26,931 nucleotides of DNA from UBA8437 sp003445035 (lineage in GTDB: Bacteria; Planctomycetota; Planctomycetia; Planctomycetales; Planctomycetaceae). Below the pieces are notes generated by a model that did no database searches, had not been told where the DNA came from, and was given only the letters and a program-made list of their open reading frames with translations. Position numbers and translations under genes: made by a program. Within the stretch, counting starts at the first letter, position 1. Every line of letters begins with the position of its first letter. Where the stretch lies: assembly GCA_937901285.1 (NCBI GenBank), contig CALCHI010000233.1:1-26931 (forward strand). Direction: 5' to 3'. Shown here piece after piece: positions 8,236 to 16,057 of this stretch.

Positions 8236-9609
8236 TCAAGAGGTTTGTGCGGCCGACCAGGTGTCCTCGCACCAGGCCGCGGCGCGAAACAACCCCGTTT
8301 CCCCGTCCGGCCGACCGATCAGTTGCACCGACAGTGGCAGGCCGTCGGCGGTGCGACCGATCGGAAACGAGACCGTCGGCAGGCCGGTGTAGCTCCAGGG
8401 TGCGTTCATCGACGGGTCACCGGTGGTCGATGTGTCGGGGGCTCCACCGACCGCCGCCGGGCAGACCAGCACGTCGAAGTTGTCGAAGCATTGCAGGATC
8501 TCGGCCTTCAGCTGCATCTGGTGTCGTCGGGCTTCGATGAAGCGTGTCATCCGAAAATCCAGGCCCTCGGCAATCAGCCCACCCAGCCCCTGGGGGTACC
8601 GATCGGCGTTGTCGGGGTAGTGGTCCCGGTGGTTGGCGGCCAGGCCGGAGACCAGCACGATCCGGTGATGGTCCAGCACCTCCTCGAAGCCCGCGGGCAG
8701 TTGGGAGTTTCCGGTTTCGGCCCCGGCCGATTCCCAGGCGGACATGGCGGCGTCGACGGCTGAGATCGCCTCGGAATCGGCACGTTCGGAGAAAATTCCT
8801 CCCAGGCGTCCCAGTTGCGGGGGACGGCCGGGACCGGGCAGCGAGGCGGTCAGTCCGGGCGCGGGGGTGTTCCTGGAGGTGGGATCGGCGGGGTGGTAGG
8901 AGACGAGCACGTCGAGCATCACGGCCAGGTCGGCCACGCAGCGGGCGATCGGGCCGGGATGATCCAGGTGCTCGCTGATCGGCACCACGCCGGCACACGG
9001 CACTCGGCCCAGGGACGGCTTGGCGCCGGCCACTCCGCAGAAGGCGGCCGGCCGGGTGATTGATCCCCCGGTCTGCGAGCCGATGGCGGCCAGGCACATG
9101 CCCGCGGCCACCGCCGCGGCAGAACCGCTCGACGATCCTCCCGGTGTCCGCTCCAGGTTGTGGGGATTTCTGGTCGGCGGTGGGTCGAAGCAGGCGAATG
9201 CCGTTGTGACCGTCTTGCCGATCAGCACCGCGCCGGCTTGCCTGAGTCTTGTGACCAGCGGGGCGTCACAGGCTGCCGGTTGCGAACGTCCGGTGGTTGC
9301 CTCGACCGCTTCGACCGACATCCCGGCCGCCGTCGGCAGTCCCGCCACATCGACGATATCCTTGATCGCCACCGGGATCCCGTGCAGTGGCCCCGCGAAG
9401 CGTCCCGCGGCGGCCGAGGCGTCCAGTTCGGCCGCTCGTGCCAGGGCGTCGGAAGCCTGCACCGAGACGAACGCCTGCAGGTCTCCGTCGGAGGTTTCGA
9501 TCCGCTCCAGGCACTCCGAGACCAGTTCGGTGGCGGTGGTGTCTCCGGTTCGCACGGCTGCGGCCGCCTCGACCAGGGTCGTCGGGTTCTCTGGGACGAG
9601 ACTCGTCAT
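8236..9609 (-). CDS. Amidase signature family protein
   Basis: A 457-residue amidase with the whole Ser-cisSer-Lys triad in family context: Lys83 in VAIKDIVDVAG, the cis-serine near 159 in GGSSSGSAAA, and the nucleophile Ser183 in GSQTGGSITRPA. The family hydrolyses amide bonds and includes GatA, but this gene stands without gatB or gatC and is more likely a free-standing amidase of unknown substrate. No signal peptide is seen, so it should be cytoplasmic. The ATG at 9609 overlaps the stop of the upstream MFS gene by one base (TGATG), a typical sign of translational coupling. That pairing suggests the transporter imports a compound the amidase cleaves, or exports the product; this is inference. 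Confidence 0.88.
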   Translation of the reverse strand: MTSLVPENPTTLVEAAAAVRTGDTTATELVSECLERIETSDGDLQAFVSVQASDALARAAELDASAAAGRFAGPLHGIPVAIKDIVDVAGLPTAAGMSVEAVEATTGRSQPAACDAPLVTRLRQAGAVLIGKTVTTAFACFDPPPTRNPHNLERTPGGSSSGSAAAVAAGMCLAAIGSQTGGSITRPAAFCGVAGAKPSLGRVPCAGVVPISEHLDHPGPIARCVADLAVMLDVLVSYHPADPTSRNTPAPGLTASLPGPGRPPQLGRLGGIFSERADSEAISAVDAAMSAWESAGAETGNSQLPAGFEEVLDHHRIVLVSGLAANHRDHYPDNADRYPQGLGGLIAEGLDFRMTRFIEARRHQMQLKAEILQCFDNFDVLVCPAAVGGAPDTSTTGDPSMNAPWSYTGLPTVSFPIGRTADGLPLSVQLIGRPDGETGLFRAAAWCEDTWSAAQTS

Positions 9610-10841
9610 CACTCGTTCTCGGGTGAAAGGGGCGGGGCACCGGTAGAGACACTGCGAGTGTTCCACCACAGGATCGCGGCCAGCAGTGTCGAGAGACCAA
9701 CCACGGCGGCCAGGCCACAGTAGATCAACAGGTTGTCGGTCGACCGCCCGACGATCAGGGGACCCAGCCCGCCGATGCCGAAACAGATCATGTTGCTGAA
9801 TCCGTACCCGGTGCTCCTGCGGCGGGACGGCACCAGTTGGGCGATCAGGCTGTTGTAGACCGGTTGGGTCATGAAGTGGATGAAGGCGAACGAACAGGCA
9901 GCGACCAGGCAGAACCAGCCGGTGGCCAGTCCCATCAGGACCAGGCAGGGGGCGCTGGCCGCGAGGATGGCCACCTGCAGCCATTCGAGTCGACCCGGTC
10001 GAGCCAGTCGCCCGGCCAGCCACTGGCCCCCGACGGCGAACGACAGTGTCACCGCCGCCAGCAGGTTGCGGAAACTCTCGGCCGAAACCGATTCGGGGCG
10101 AACGCCGGATCCGTCGAGGTACCTTTGCAGGAAGTGAAGGAATGCTCCGTAGACGAATCCCGAGAGAGCTCCCGAGGCGACCAGCAGCATGTAGGGTCCT
10201 CGCTGGAACGGCACGTTCTCTTCGGCGACCGGGCCCACCTGGGAACCGGGTTCACGGGTCGAACCGATGCGGCGGATCGACACCAGGATCAGCAACGCGA
10301 TCACCGCCGCCGGAATGCACAGGGCCACGTAGTAACCTCGCCAGCCCAGCCACCCGGTTCCGAACAGTATGGCGGCTCCCATCGGTGCCGCGGTGATGCC
10401 GATCGAACCGAAGATGCCGTGCCAGCCCAGGGCCCGGCCACGGGTTTCCGGCGTGGTCACACGGGAGATCAACGAGAGTCCGGCCGGGTGGTAGATGCTG
10501 GCGAAGCAACCCATGACGAGCATCGAGACGAACAGTGGAGTCATGCTGTGAGAGTTCGCGGCGGCGACAGCCGTGACGATGCAGCCTCCCAGGTAGACGA
10601 TCAGCAGCCGCCGGGATCCGTATCGGTCGGCCATCCAGCCGGCCACCATCGCCAACAACCCGAACGGCAGTCGCCATGCCATTCCCAGCGTTCCGGTTGC
10701 CGCCTTGTTCTCGGCGGCCGTCTTGCCCACCAGGTCCTCGCCGATCATCTGCTCGACGCTGGGCAGTGCCAGTTCGAAGACGTGCACCAGTGCGTGGGCA
10801 CACGAAATGAGCAGGATCAGGCGAAAGGCGGTGCGGGTCAT
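9609..10841 (-). CDS. MFS transporter
   Basis: A 410-residue membrane protein with about 12 hydrophobic segments in two halves. The MFS loop 2-3 motif is seen as GWMADRYGSRRLL after helix 2. The stretch WHGIFGSIGITAAP resembles the fosmidomycin-resistance-like branch of the superfamily. It moves a small molecule across the inner membrane; the substrate is unknown. It is coupled to the amidase gene by a one-base stop/start overlap. The ATG at 10841 has no clear Shine-Dalgarno. A divergent 153-base region separates it from the sodium symporter gene. Confidence 0.85.
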   Translation of the reverse strand: MTRTAFRLILLISCAHALVHVFELALPSVEQMIGEDLVGKTAAENKAATGTLGMAWRLPFGLLAMVAGWMADRYGSRRLLIVYLGGCIVTAVAAANSHSMTPLFVSMLVMGCFASIYHPAGLSLISRVTTPETRGRALGWHGIFGSIGITAAPMGAAILFGTGWLGWRGYYVALCIPAAVIALLILVSIRRIGSTREPGSQVGPVAEENVPFQRGPYMLLVASGALSGFVYGAFLHFLQRYLDGSGVRPESVSAESFRNLLAAVTLSFAVGGQWLAGRLARPGRLEWLQVAILAASAPCLVLMGLATGWFCLVAACSFAFIHFMTQPVYNSLIAQLVPSRRRSTGYGFSNMICFGIGGLGPLIVGRSTDNLLIYCGLAAVVGLSTLLAAILWWNTRSVSTGAPPLSPENE

Positions 10842-10919
10842 GGGGGAGGATCAAGAGTAGGGAGGAGAGCCAGAATAGGGTCAGCTCACGGTGATTCCCA
10901 GCGGGGCTCTGTGAGGCCG

Positions 10920-10944
10920 CATCGCGCCGCGTGGGAACGCGATG
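10920..10944. promoter_or_regulatory. Inverted repeat in the divergent MFS/symporter intergenic region
   Basis: CATCGCG and CGCGATG, perfect 7-base arms, lie 11 bases apart in the 153-base gap between two divergent transporter genes. This size and position fit the binding site of a dimeric regulator controlling one or both genes. No regulator gene is adjacent, and no clear promoter boxes were identified. Confidence 0.3.
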
Positions 10945-10994
10945 TCAGCTCTGATACCCTACGACCTGCCGCAGCCAGCAGGGACACCGGCCCG

Positions 10995-12881
10995 ATGAGC
11001 ACCAAGATCGCCGTCAACCTAGCCGTCGTGGTGGTCTACCTGGCGGGCATGCTCGGACTCGGGCTGTGGCTGTCCCGCTTCGTCAAGAGCGGGGCGGACT
11101 ACTTCATCGCCGGGCGGTCGCTGAACCGCTGGGTGATCTGCGGCAGCATCATGGCGACCAACGTCGCGGCGGTGTACCTGGTCGGCCCGGCCGGCCGGGC
11201 GCTGAACGAAGGCACGCCGCTGCTGTTGATGGCCTGGAGCGGCAACATGCTCGCTGCGATCTCCGCGGTCACCTTCCTGCCCCGTTTCCGCCAACTGGGG
11301 CTGACCACGATCACCGAACTGCTCGAGCGGCGGTACCAACGCCCCGTCTCGATCAGTGTCTCGGTCGTCTGGATCATCTTCTACTCGCTGTTCTCGGGTG
11401 TGACGATGATGACCTGCGCCACGGTGATCACCGGGGCCTTCGGGACGCCCGAGTCGTTCCACCTGCCGTGGCTCGATTCGTTCGACACAATCACCATCCT
11501 GATTGCCGGCGTGGTGGTCGTGTACTGCCTGGCCAGCGGGCTGCTGGCGGTGGTCTACACCGACTTGTTGCAGAGTTTCCTGATCATCGCCGGGGCGGTG
11601 ATCCTGCTGCCGCTGGGGATCCAGGCCGGGGGCGGGATCGAGGTGCTGTTCGATTCGACCAAGATCGCCTCGGAGAGATGGGTCATGTGGCGGCCCAGCG
11701 GGGAGGGTGTCGAGTCCGATTACATGACGATCCTGATGCTGTTCGTGCTCGGCCTGCCCTACTGGTTCACCTCGCAGTACATGCTCCAGCGGAGCTTCGC
11801 GGGCAAGAACGTGCACGAGGCGAGCAAGGGGCTGCTGTGGGCGGCGGTGCTGACCGGGCCGCTGACGTTGTGCTACATCGTGCCGGTGATGGTCGCCGGC
11901 GTCGAGCTGCAGAATCCCGCCGGGGGCAAGGACACGATCCTGCCCTTCCTGGCCCAGACGGTGATGCCGATCGGCCTGGGAGGCCTGTTCCTGGCCGCGC
12001 TGATCGCCGCGTCGAACTCGACCGCCTCGAGTTATCTCAACAGCCTCGCCACGCTTTTCGAACGAGACATCTATCGACCGTTGCGTCCCGGCAAGGGCGA
12101 CCGTCATTACCTGTCCGTCGGCCGACGGGTCACCATCGTGGCCGGGCTGGCAGGGATGCTGTATGCGATCTACAGCCATCACGCCAAGCTGGGCCTGCTC
12201 GACGCGGCCTGGTTGATCGGCAGTATTTTCCAGCCGGCGCTGTTCGTCGTCGTGGCCGGGGCACTGTACTTCCGTCGGGCGACGAAAGCCGGCGGGCTGG
12301 CCTGCCTGGGGGTGGGCATCGGCTACACGCTGTGCGGTGCACTGGGAACGTGGCAGTGGATCGGGAACGAGTCGGGGCTTGATTCGGTTCCTCTGCTGCG
12401 TCAATTCTTCGCTTGGGATCACACCCTGCCAGCGACCCGCTCGCTGGTCGGGATGCCGCTGGCCGCGGTGGTCCTGGTCGTGGTCAGCCTGGCCACGGGC
12501 AAGGGCGAGACGGCGGCCACGAAGGAGATCTTCGACCAGATGCAGTTCCGCCGGGCCGGCTGGTCGCCGGTCAGCCGGGCCGGGGCAGTCGTCGCGGCGG
12601 CGGGACTCGTCGTGTTGATCGGATTCGGGTTTGTCGACCACCGCCTGCCTGCCAGCTTTCGGCCGTGGAACGTGGTCGGGTACCTGGTGGTGCTGACGCT
12701 GTTCGTCGCCGGGATGATCTTCGCTTCCGATGCCCTGTTGCCGGTGCCCGCGGAGGACGTCGGCGAGGAGGCTCCGATCGAACGCACCTGGCTGGCCCGG
12801 CGGTTGGCCACCGGTCGGGCCTGGGCGATTGTCTACGCCGCCGCCGTGGTGCTGGTGGTTGTGATTTACCTGTTGTCATAG
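10995..12881 (+). CDS. Sodium:solute symporter (SSS family)
   Basis: A 628-residue membrane protein with at least 13 hydrophobic segments. Family features near the N-terminus are GADYFIAGRSLNRW and the Gly/Ala-rich helix that follows; further in, the conserved helix AALIAASNSTASSYLNSL corresponds to the region linked to the sodium site in this family. It takes up a solute with sodium across the inner membrane; the substrate is unknown. The ATG at 10995 is chosen because the N-terminal helix starts right after it; the open frame continues far upstream, but only as antisense of the MFS gene. The aldolase gene follows after 75 bases in the same direction, so a carbohydrate- or acid-derived substrate is possible. 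Confidence 0.9.
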   Translation: MSTKIAVNLAVVVVYLAGMLGLGLWLSRFVKSGADYFIAGRSLNRWVICGSIMATNVAAVYLVGPAGRALNEGTPLLLMAWSGNMLAAISAVTFLPRFRQLGLTTITELLERRYQRPVSISVSVVWIIFYSLFSGVTMMTCATVITGAFGTPESFHLPWLDSFDTITILIAGVVVVYCLASGLLAVVYTDLLQSFLIIAGAVILLPLGIQAGGGIEVLFDSTKIASERWVMWRPSGEGVESDYMTILMLFVLGLPYWFTSQYMLQRSFAGKNVHEASKGLLWAAVLTGPLTLCYIVPVMVAGVELQNPAGGKDTILPFLAQTVMPIGLGGLFLAALIAASNSTASSYLNSLATLFERDIYRPLRPGKGDRHYLSVGRRVTIVAGLAGMLYAIYSHHAKLGLLDAAWLIGSIFQPALFVVVAGALYFRRATKAGGLACLGVGIGYTLCGALGTWQWIGNESGLDSVPLLRQFFAWDHTLPATRSLVGMPLAAVVLVVVSLATGKGETAATKEIFDQMQFRRAGWSPVSRAGAVVAAAGLVVLIGFGFVDHRLPASFRPWNVVGYLVVLTLFVAGMIFASDALLPVPAEDVGEEAPIERTWLARRLATGRAWAIVYAAAVVLVVVIYLLS

Positions 12882-12956
12882 AATCGGAGGCAGGCATCCC
12901 CGGCCGGCGGTGGGTGAGCCAGCCCCTGTTACTTTTTTCAGAAAGTCCCCGACGCC

Positions 12957-13799
12957 ATGCGGCACAACCGACTGCGTGAACTTCTCGACGCCGATCTCCC
13001 CAGCCTGGGCACTCACCTGCACTCGTCCTGGCCCTCGATCACCGAGCTGGTCGGGCACAGCGGGATGTTCGATTACGTCGAGTTCGTCGCCGAGTACGCT
13101 CCCTACGATCTCTACGCGCTGGAGAACATCGGCCGGGCCATCGACCTGTTCCCGCACATGAGCGGGATGATGAAGATCGAGCAGGAGCCGCGGACCTACC
13201 TCACCATTCGTGCCATCGGGTCGGGAATCCAGAACGTGTTGTTCGCCGACCCGCGGACGGTCGAGGATGTCCAGGAATGCGTCAAGGCGGTGCGGGCCGA
13301 GACCCCCGCCAACGGTGGCATCCATGGCGTGGGGATGCGTCGGGACGTGCGGTTTGTGCTCGAGGGCGGCTCGCCGGCGTTTGCCCAGGCTCTGGACCAG
13401 TCGGTGGTGGCGCTGATGATCGAAAAGAAGTCGGCCGTGGAGGATCTGGAAGCCCTGCTTTCGGTTCCCGGTGTCGACATGACCCAGTTCGGACCGGCCG
13501 ACTTCTCCAACAGCATCGATCGCCCCGGCGAGTGGCAGCACCCCGAGGTGGTCGAGGCCGAGAAGCACGTGATCGAAACCTCGTTGAAGATGGGAGTCGC
13601 CCCGCGAGCGGAGATCAACACGCCAGAACAGGCCGAGAAGTATCTCGAGATGGGGGTCAAGCACTTCTGTGTCGGCACCGATGTCAGCATTCTCTTCGAC
13701 TGGTTCCGCGACACCGGGGGGGCGTTCAACGAAATGCTGGGCCGGGAAGCTCCCGGGACCGACGGGCAGCACGGTGGATACGGGGGTGCTGGTGACTGA
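12957..13799 (+). CDS. HpcH/HpaI aldolase family protein
   Basis: A 280-residue TIM-barrel protein of the HpcH/HpaI aldolase/citrate lyase beta family, whose members cleave 2-keto-hydroxy acids by a metal-dependent class II mechanism. Visible features are GTHLHSSWPSITEL at the N-terminus, the helix after NVLFADPRTVEDV, MIEKKSAVEDLE with a likely metal-ligand Glu, and GPADFSNSIDRPG with the likely second ligand Asp. It is cytoplasmic. The exact substrate is unknown; the family includes hydroxy-oxoheptanedioate and 2-keto-3-deoxy-glucarate aldolases. No good Shine-Dalgarno precedes the ATG. The C-terminal end overlaps the start of the next FG-GAP gene. Confidence 0.82.
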   Translation: MRHNRLRELLDADLPSLGTHLHSSWPSITELVGHSGMFDYVEFVAEYAPYDLYALENIGRAIDLFPHMSGMMKIEQEPRTYLTIRAIGSGIQNVLFADPRTVEDVQECVKAVRAETPANGGIHGVGMRRDVRFVLEGGSPAFAQALDQSVVALMIEKKSAVEDLEALLSVPGVDMTQFGPADFSNSIDRPGEWQHPEVVEAEKHVIETSLKMGVAPRAEINTPEQAEKYLEMGVKHFCVGTDVSILFDWFRDTGGAFNEMLGREAPGTDGQHGGYGGAGD

Positions 13800-16056
13800 A
13801 CACGAGGGCAGTTCGGCCGTCGGAAGCCGACGGCCGCAGGTCGTTCTCGGTGTCATCGCCGTGGCGGTTGTCGCCACCTGGTGGGGCTGGCCACCGTCAC
13901 TCGTGGAAGTCGGGCCCGCCGCCGGTGTGCCCGGGGACTCGGGAATGGTTGCCGTGCTGGCGGCACTCAGGGACCGGATGGCCGACGCCGACCCGTACCT
14001 GGGTCGTCGGCCACTGGAAACCGCCCGGCGAGAACTGGAATCGTTGCCACCGGACGCGTCGTCGCGGACCCGTTTCGGCCTGTTGTGGTCGGTCGGGCAC
14101 CACCACCTGCGGCTGGGAGAGAACCGGCTGGCGACCGAGCGGCTCGGTGAAGCGATCGAGCTGTTGTCCCGACTCGATCCCCCCTTGTCGAATGCCGAAC
14201 GGGACGACGTGCTGTTCCAGGTGGCGGTGGCCTGGTTGAGGCGTGGAGAGACAGAGAACTGCATAGAGTGTCACACGGCCGAGAGTTGCCTGTTGCCGAT
14301 TCAGGGTGGTGGGGTACACCAGCATCCCGAATCCGCCCGCCGCGCGATCGCGGTGCTCGGTCGGCTGCTGGAAGCCAGTCCCGATCACGCCGCCGGCCGC
14401 TGGCTGCTGAACATCTCGACGATGGCCGTCGGCGGATACCCCGACAAGGTGCCCGAGCGGTTCCGGATCGCACCGGAAGTGTTCCGGTCGTCGACCAGGT
14501 TTCCCCGCTTCACCAACATCGCCGCCCGGATGGGTCTCAACGAGGTCAATCTCAGTGGCGGCAGCGTGTCCGAGGACTTCGATGGTGACGGATGGGTCGA
14601 CATCGCGACCAGCACCTGGGACACGGCCGGCCCGGTCCGGGTCTACCGCAACAACGGCGACGGTACGTTTACCGAGCGGACCGAGCGGGCGGGGCTGTCA
14701 GGGATCCTGGGCGGATTGAACCTGGTGCCGGCCGACTACGACGGCGACGGTGATGTCGACCTGCTGGTGCTCCGTGGCGGGTGGTTGCAGGCCGACGGTC
14801 TCGACCATCCCAACTCGTTGCTGCAGAACGACGGCGAGGGGAATTTCCTCGATGTGACCTTCGAGGTCGGGCTGGCCGGCGACGGGCTGAACTTCCCGAC
14901 GCAGACGGCCGCCTGGGCCGACTACGACAACGACGGCGACCTGGATCTCTACGTGGGCAACGAGGGCTTCGCGGCACAGTTGTTCCGCAATGACAACGGC
15001 CGGTTCACCGATGTGGCCGTCGACGCCGGTGTCGACGGAGGGGGTGTGGTCAAGGGCACCGCCTGGGGTGACTTTGACAACGACGGCGACGAGGACCTGT
15101 ACGTGTCGGTTCGCGGGGGAGCCAACCGGTTGTACCGCAACGATGGCCAGGGTCGTTTCGAGGACGTGGCCGAGAAACTGGGCGTTGCGGGACCCCGGCG
15201 GAGTTTTCCGGTCTGGTTCTGGGACTGCAACAACGATGGGGCCCTGGACCTGTACGTGGCCAGCTACCGCGAGGGAGTGGAGCAGGTTGCCCGTGACTAC
15301 CTGGGACAGGCTCACGAGTCCGAATCTGACGCGTTGTACCTGGGTGACGGCCGCGGCGGATTCCGCGAGGTCTCGGCCGAATTCGGGCTGGTCCGCGTGA
15401 CCCAGCCGATGGGGTGCAACTTCGGGGATCTGGACAACGACGGCTGGCCCGACTTCTACCTGGGGACCGGCTATCCGGAGTACGCCGGGATCATGCCCAA
15501 CCTGTTGTTCCACAACCAGGGCGGAAAGCGGTTTGCCGACGTGACATTCGCGGCCGGTTTCGGCCACCTGCAGAAGGGCCACGGCGTGTCGCTGGCCGAT
15601 TTCGACCACGACGGTGACCTGGACGTGTTTCAGCAGATCGGCGGCTGGTATCCCGGTGACGCGTTCGGCAACGCGCTCTTCGAGAACCCCGGCTTTGACC
15701 GTCACTGGTTGGCGGTGCGGCTTCGCGGTCACACCTCCAACCGGCTGGGTATCGGGGCACGTTTGCGGATCGAATTTCACGAGGGGGATCGCCGGCGGGT
15801 GGTGCATCAGCGGATCGGCAGTGGCGGCAGCTTCGGCGGCAATCCCTTCACTGCGCATGTTGGACTGGGGTCGGCCACCCGGGTGGACCGGATCGAGATC
15901 CACTGGCCGACATCGGGAACCACGGATCGGTTCACCGGGATTGGTGTCGATCGGATGGTCGAGTGTCGCGAGGGACAACCCGAACTGGTCGAGACGAGGT
16001 GGCGGTCGGTGAAGATGATCGGCGAAGGGGAAACGACCGATCGGGCGGGACGATAG
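13786..16056 (+). CDS. Membrane-anchored FG-GAP/VCBS protein with ASPIC/UnbV end and CxxCH motif
   Basis: About 756 residues. An N-terminal anchor (VVLGVIAVAVVATWWGW) is followed by a helical, TPR-like region. Next come FG-GAP/VCBS repeats from about residue 235 with seven motifs of the type DFDNDGDED, DYDGDGDVD and DLDNDGWPD, probably a calcium-binding beta-propeller. An ASPIC/UnbV domain ends the protein (about 640-735: WLAVRLRGHTSNRLGIGARL). In the helical region lies NCIECHTAESC, which contains a CxxCH heme-attachment pattern. The start is a GTG, either 13786 or 13792, inside the end of the aldolase gene (overlap 14 or 8 bases), suggesting translational coupling. The second FG-GAP gene begins one base after its stop. 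Its role is unknown, and no frame break is present here. Confidence 0.82.
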   Translation: MLVTEHEGSSAVGSRRPQVVLGVIAVAVVATWWGWPPSLVEVGPAAGVPGDSGMVAVLAALRDRMADADPYLGRRPLETARRELESLPPDASSRTRFGLLWSVGHHHLRLGENRLATERLGEAIELLSRLDPPLSNAERDDVLFQVAVAWLRRGETENCIECHTAESCLLPIQGGGVHQHPESARRAIAVLGRLLEASPDHAAGRWLLNISTMAVGGYPDKVPERFRIAPEVFRSSTRFPRFTNIAARMGLNEVNLSGGSVSEDFDGDGWVDIATSTWDTAGPVRVYRNNGDGTFTERTERAGLSGILGGLNLVPADYDGDGDVDLLVLRGGWLQADGLDHPNSLLQNDGEGNFLDVTFEVGLAGDGLNFPTQTAAWADYDNDGDLDLYVGNEGFAAQLFRNDNGRFTDVAVDAGVDGGGVVKGTAWGDFDNDGDEDLYVSVRGGANRLYRNDGQGRFEDVAEKLGVAGPRRSFPVWFWDCNNDGALDLYVASYREGVEQVARDYLGQAHESESDALYLGDGRGGFREVSAEFGLVRVTQPMGCNFGDLDNDGWPDFYLGTGYPEYAGIMPNLLFHNQGGKRFADVTFAAGFGHLQKGHGVSLADFDHDGDLDVFQQIGGWYPGDAFGNALFENPGFDRHWLAVRLRGHTSNRLGIGARLRIEFHEGDRRRVVHQRIGSGGSFGGNPFTAHVGLGSATRVDRIEIHWPTSGTTDRFTGIGVDRMVECREGQPELVETRWRSVKMIGEGETTDRAGR

Positions 16057-16057
16057 G

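Noticed and set aside
6170..8392. A 740-codon open frame on the plus strand opposite the ABC exporter
   Set aside because: It has no recognisable domain and lies fully antisense to a gene with intact ATPase motifs. Long antisense frames are expected in GC-rich DNA.
9837..10994. An N-terminal extension of the symporter frame by 386 codons
   Set aside because: The added part is antisense to the MFS gene, and the membrane protein begins naturally at the ATG at 10995.
12888..12945. Possible terminator with TTTTTT between the symporter and aldolase genes
   Set aside because: The stem before the T run is only about four pairs including a G-T, and seven bases separate it from the T residues.
14698..15978. 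A long minus-strand frame opposite the first plus-strand FG-GAP gene, and similar ones at 16088-17998 and 12876-14264
   Set aside because: Low-information Val/His/Gln-rich translations mirror the repeated DxDGDG codons of the real genes; there are no domains or start signals.
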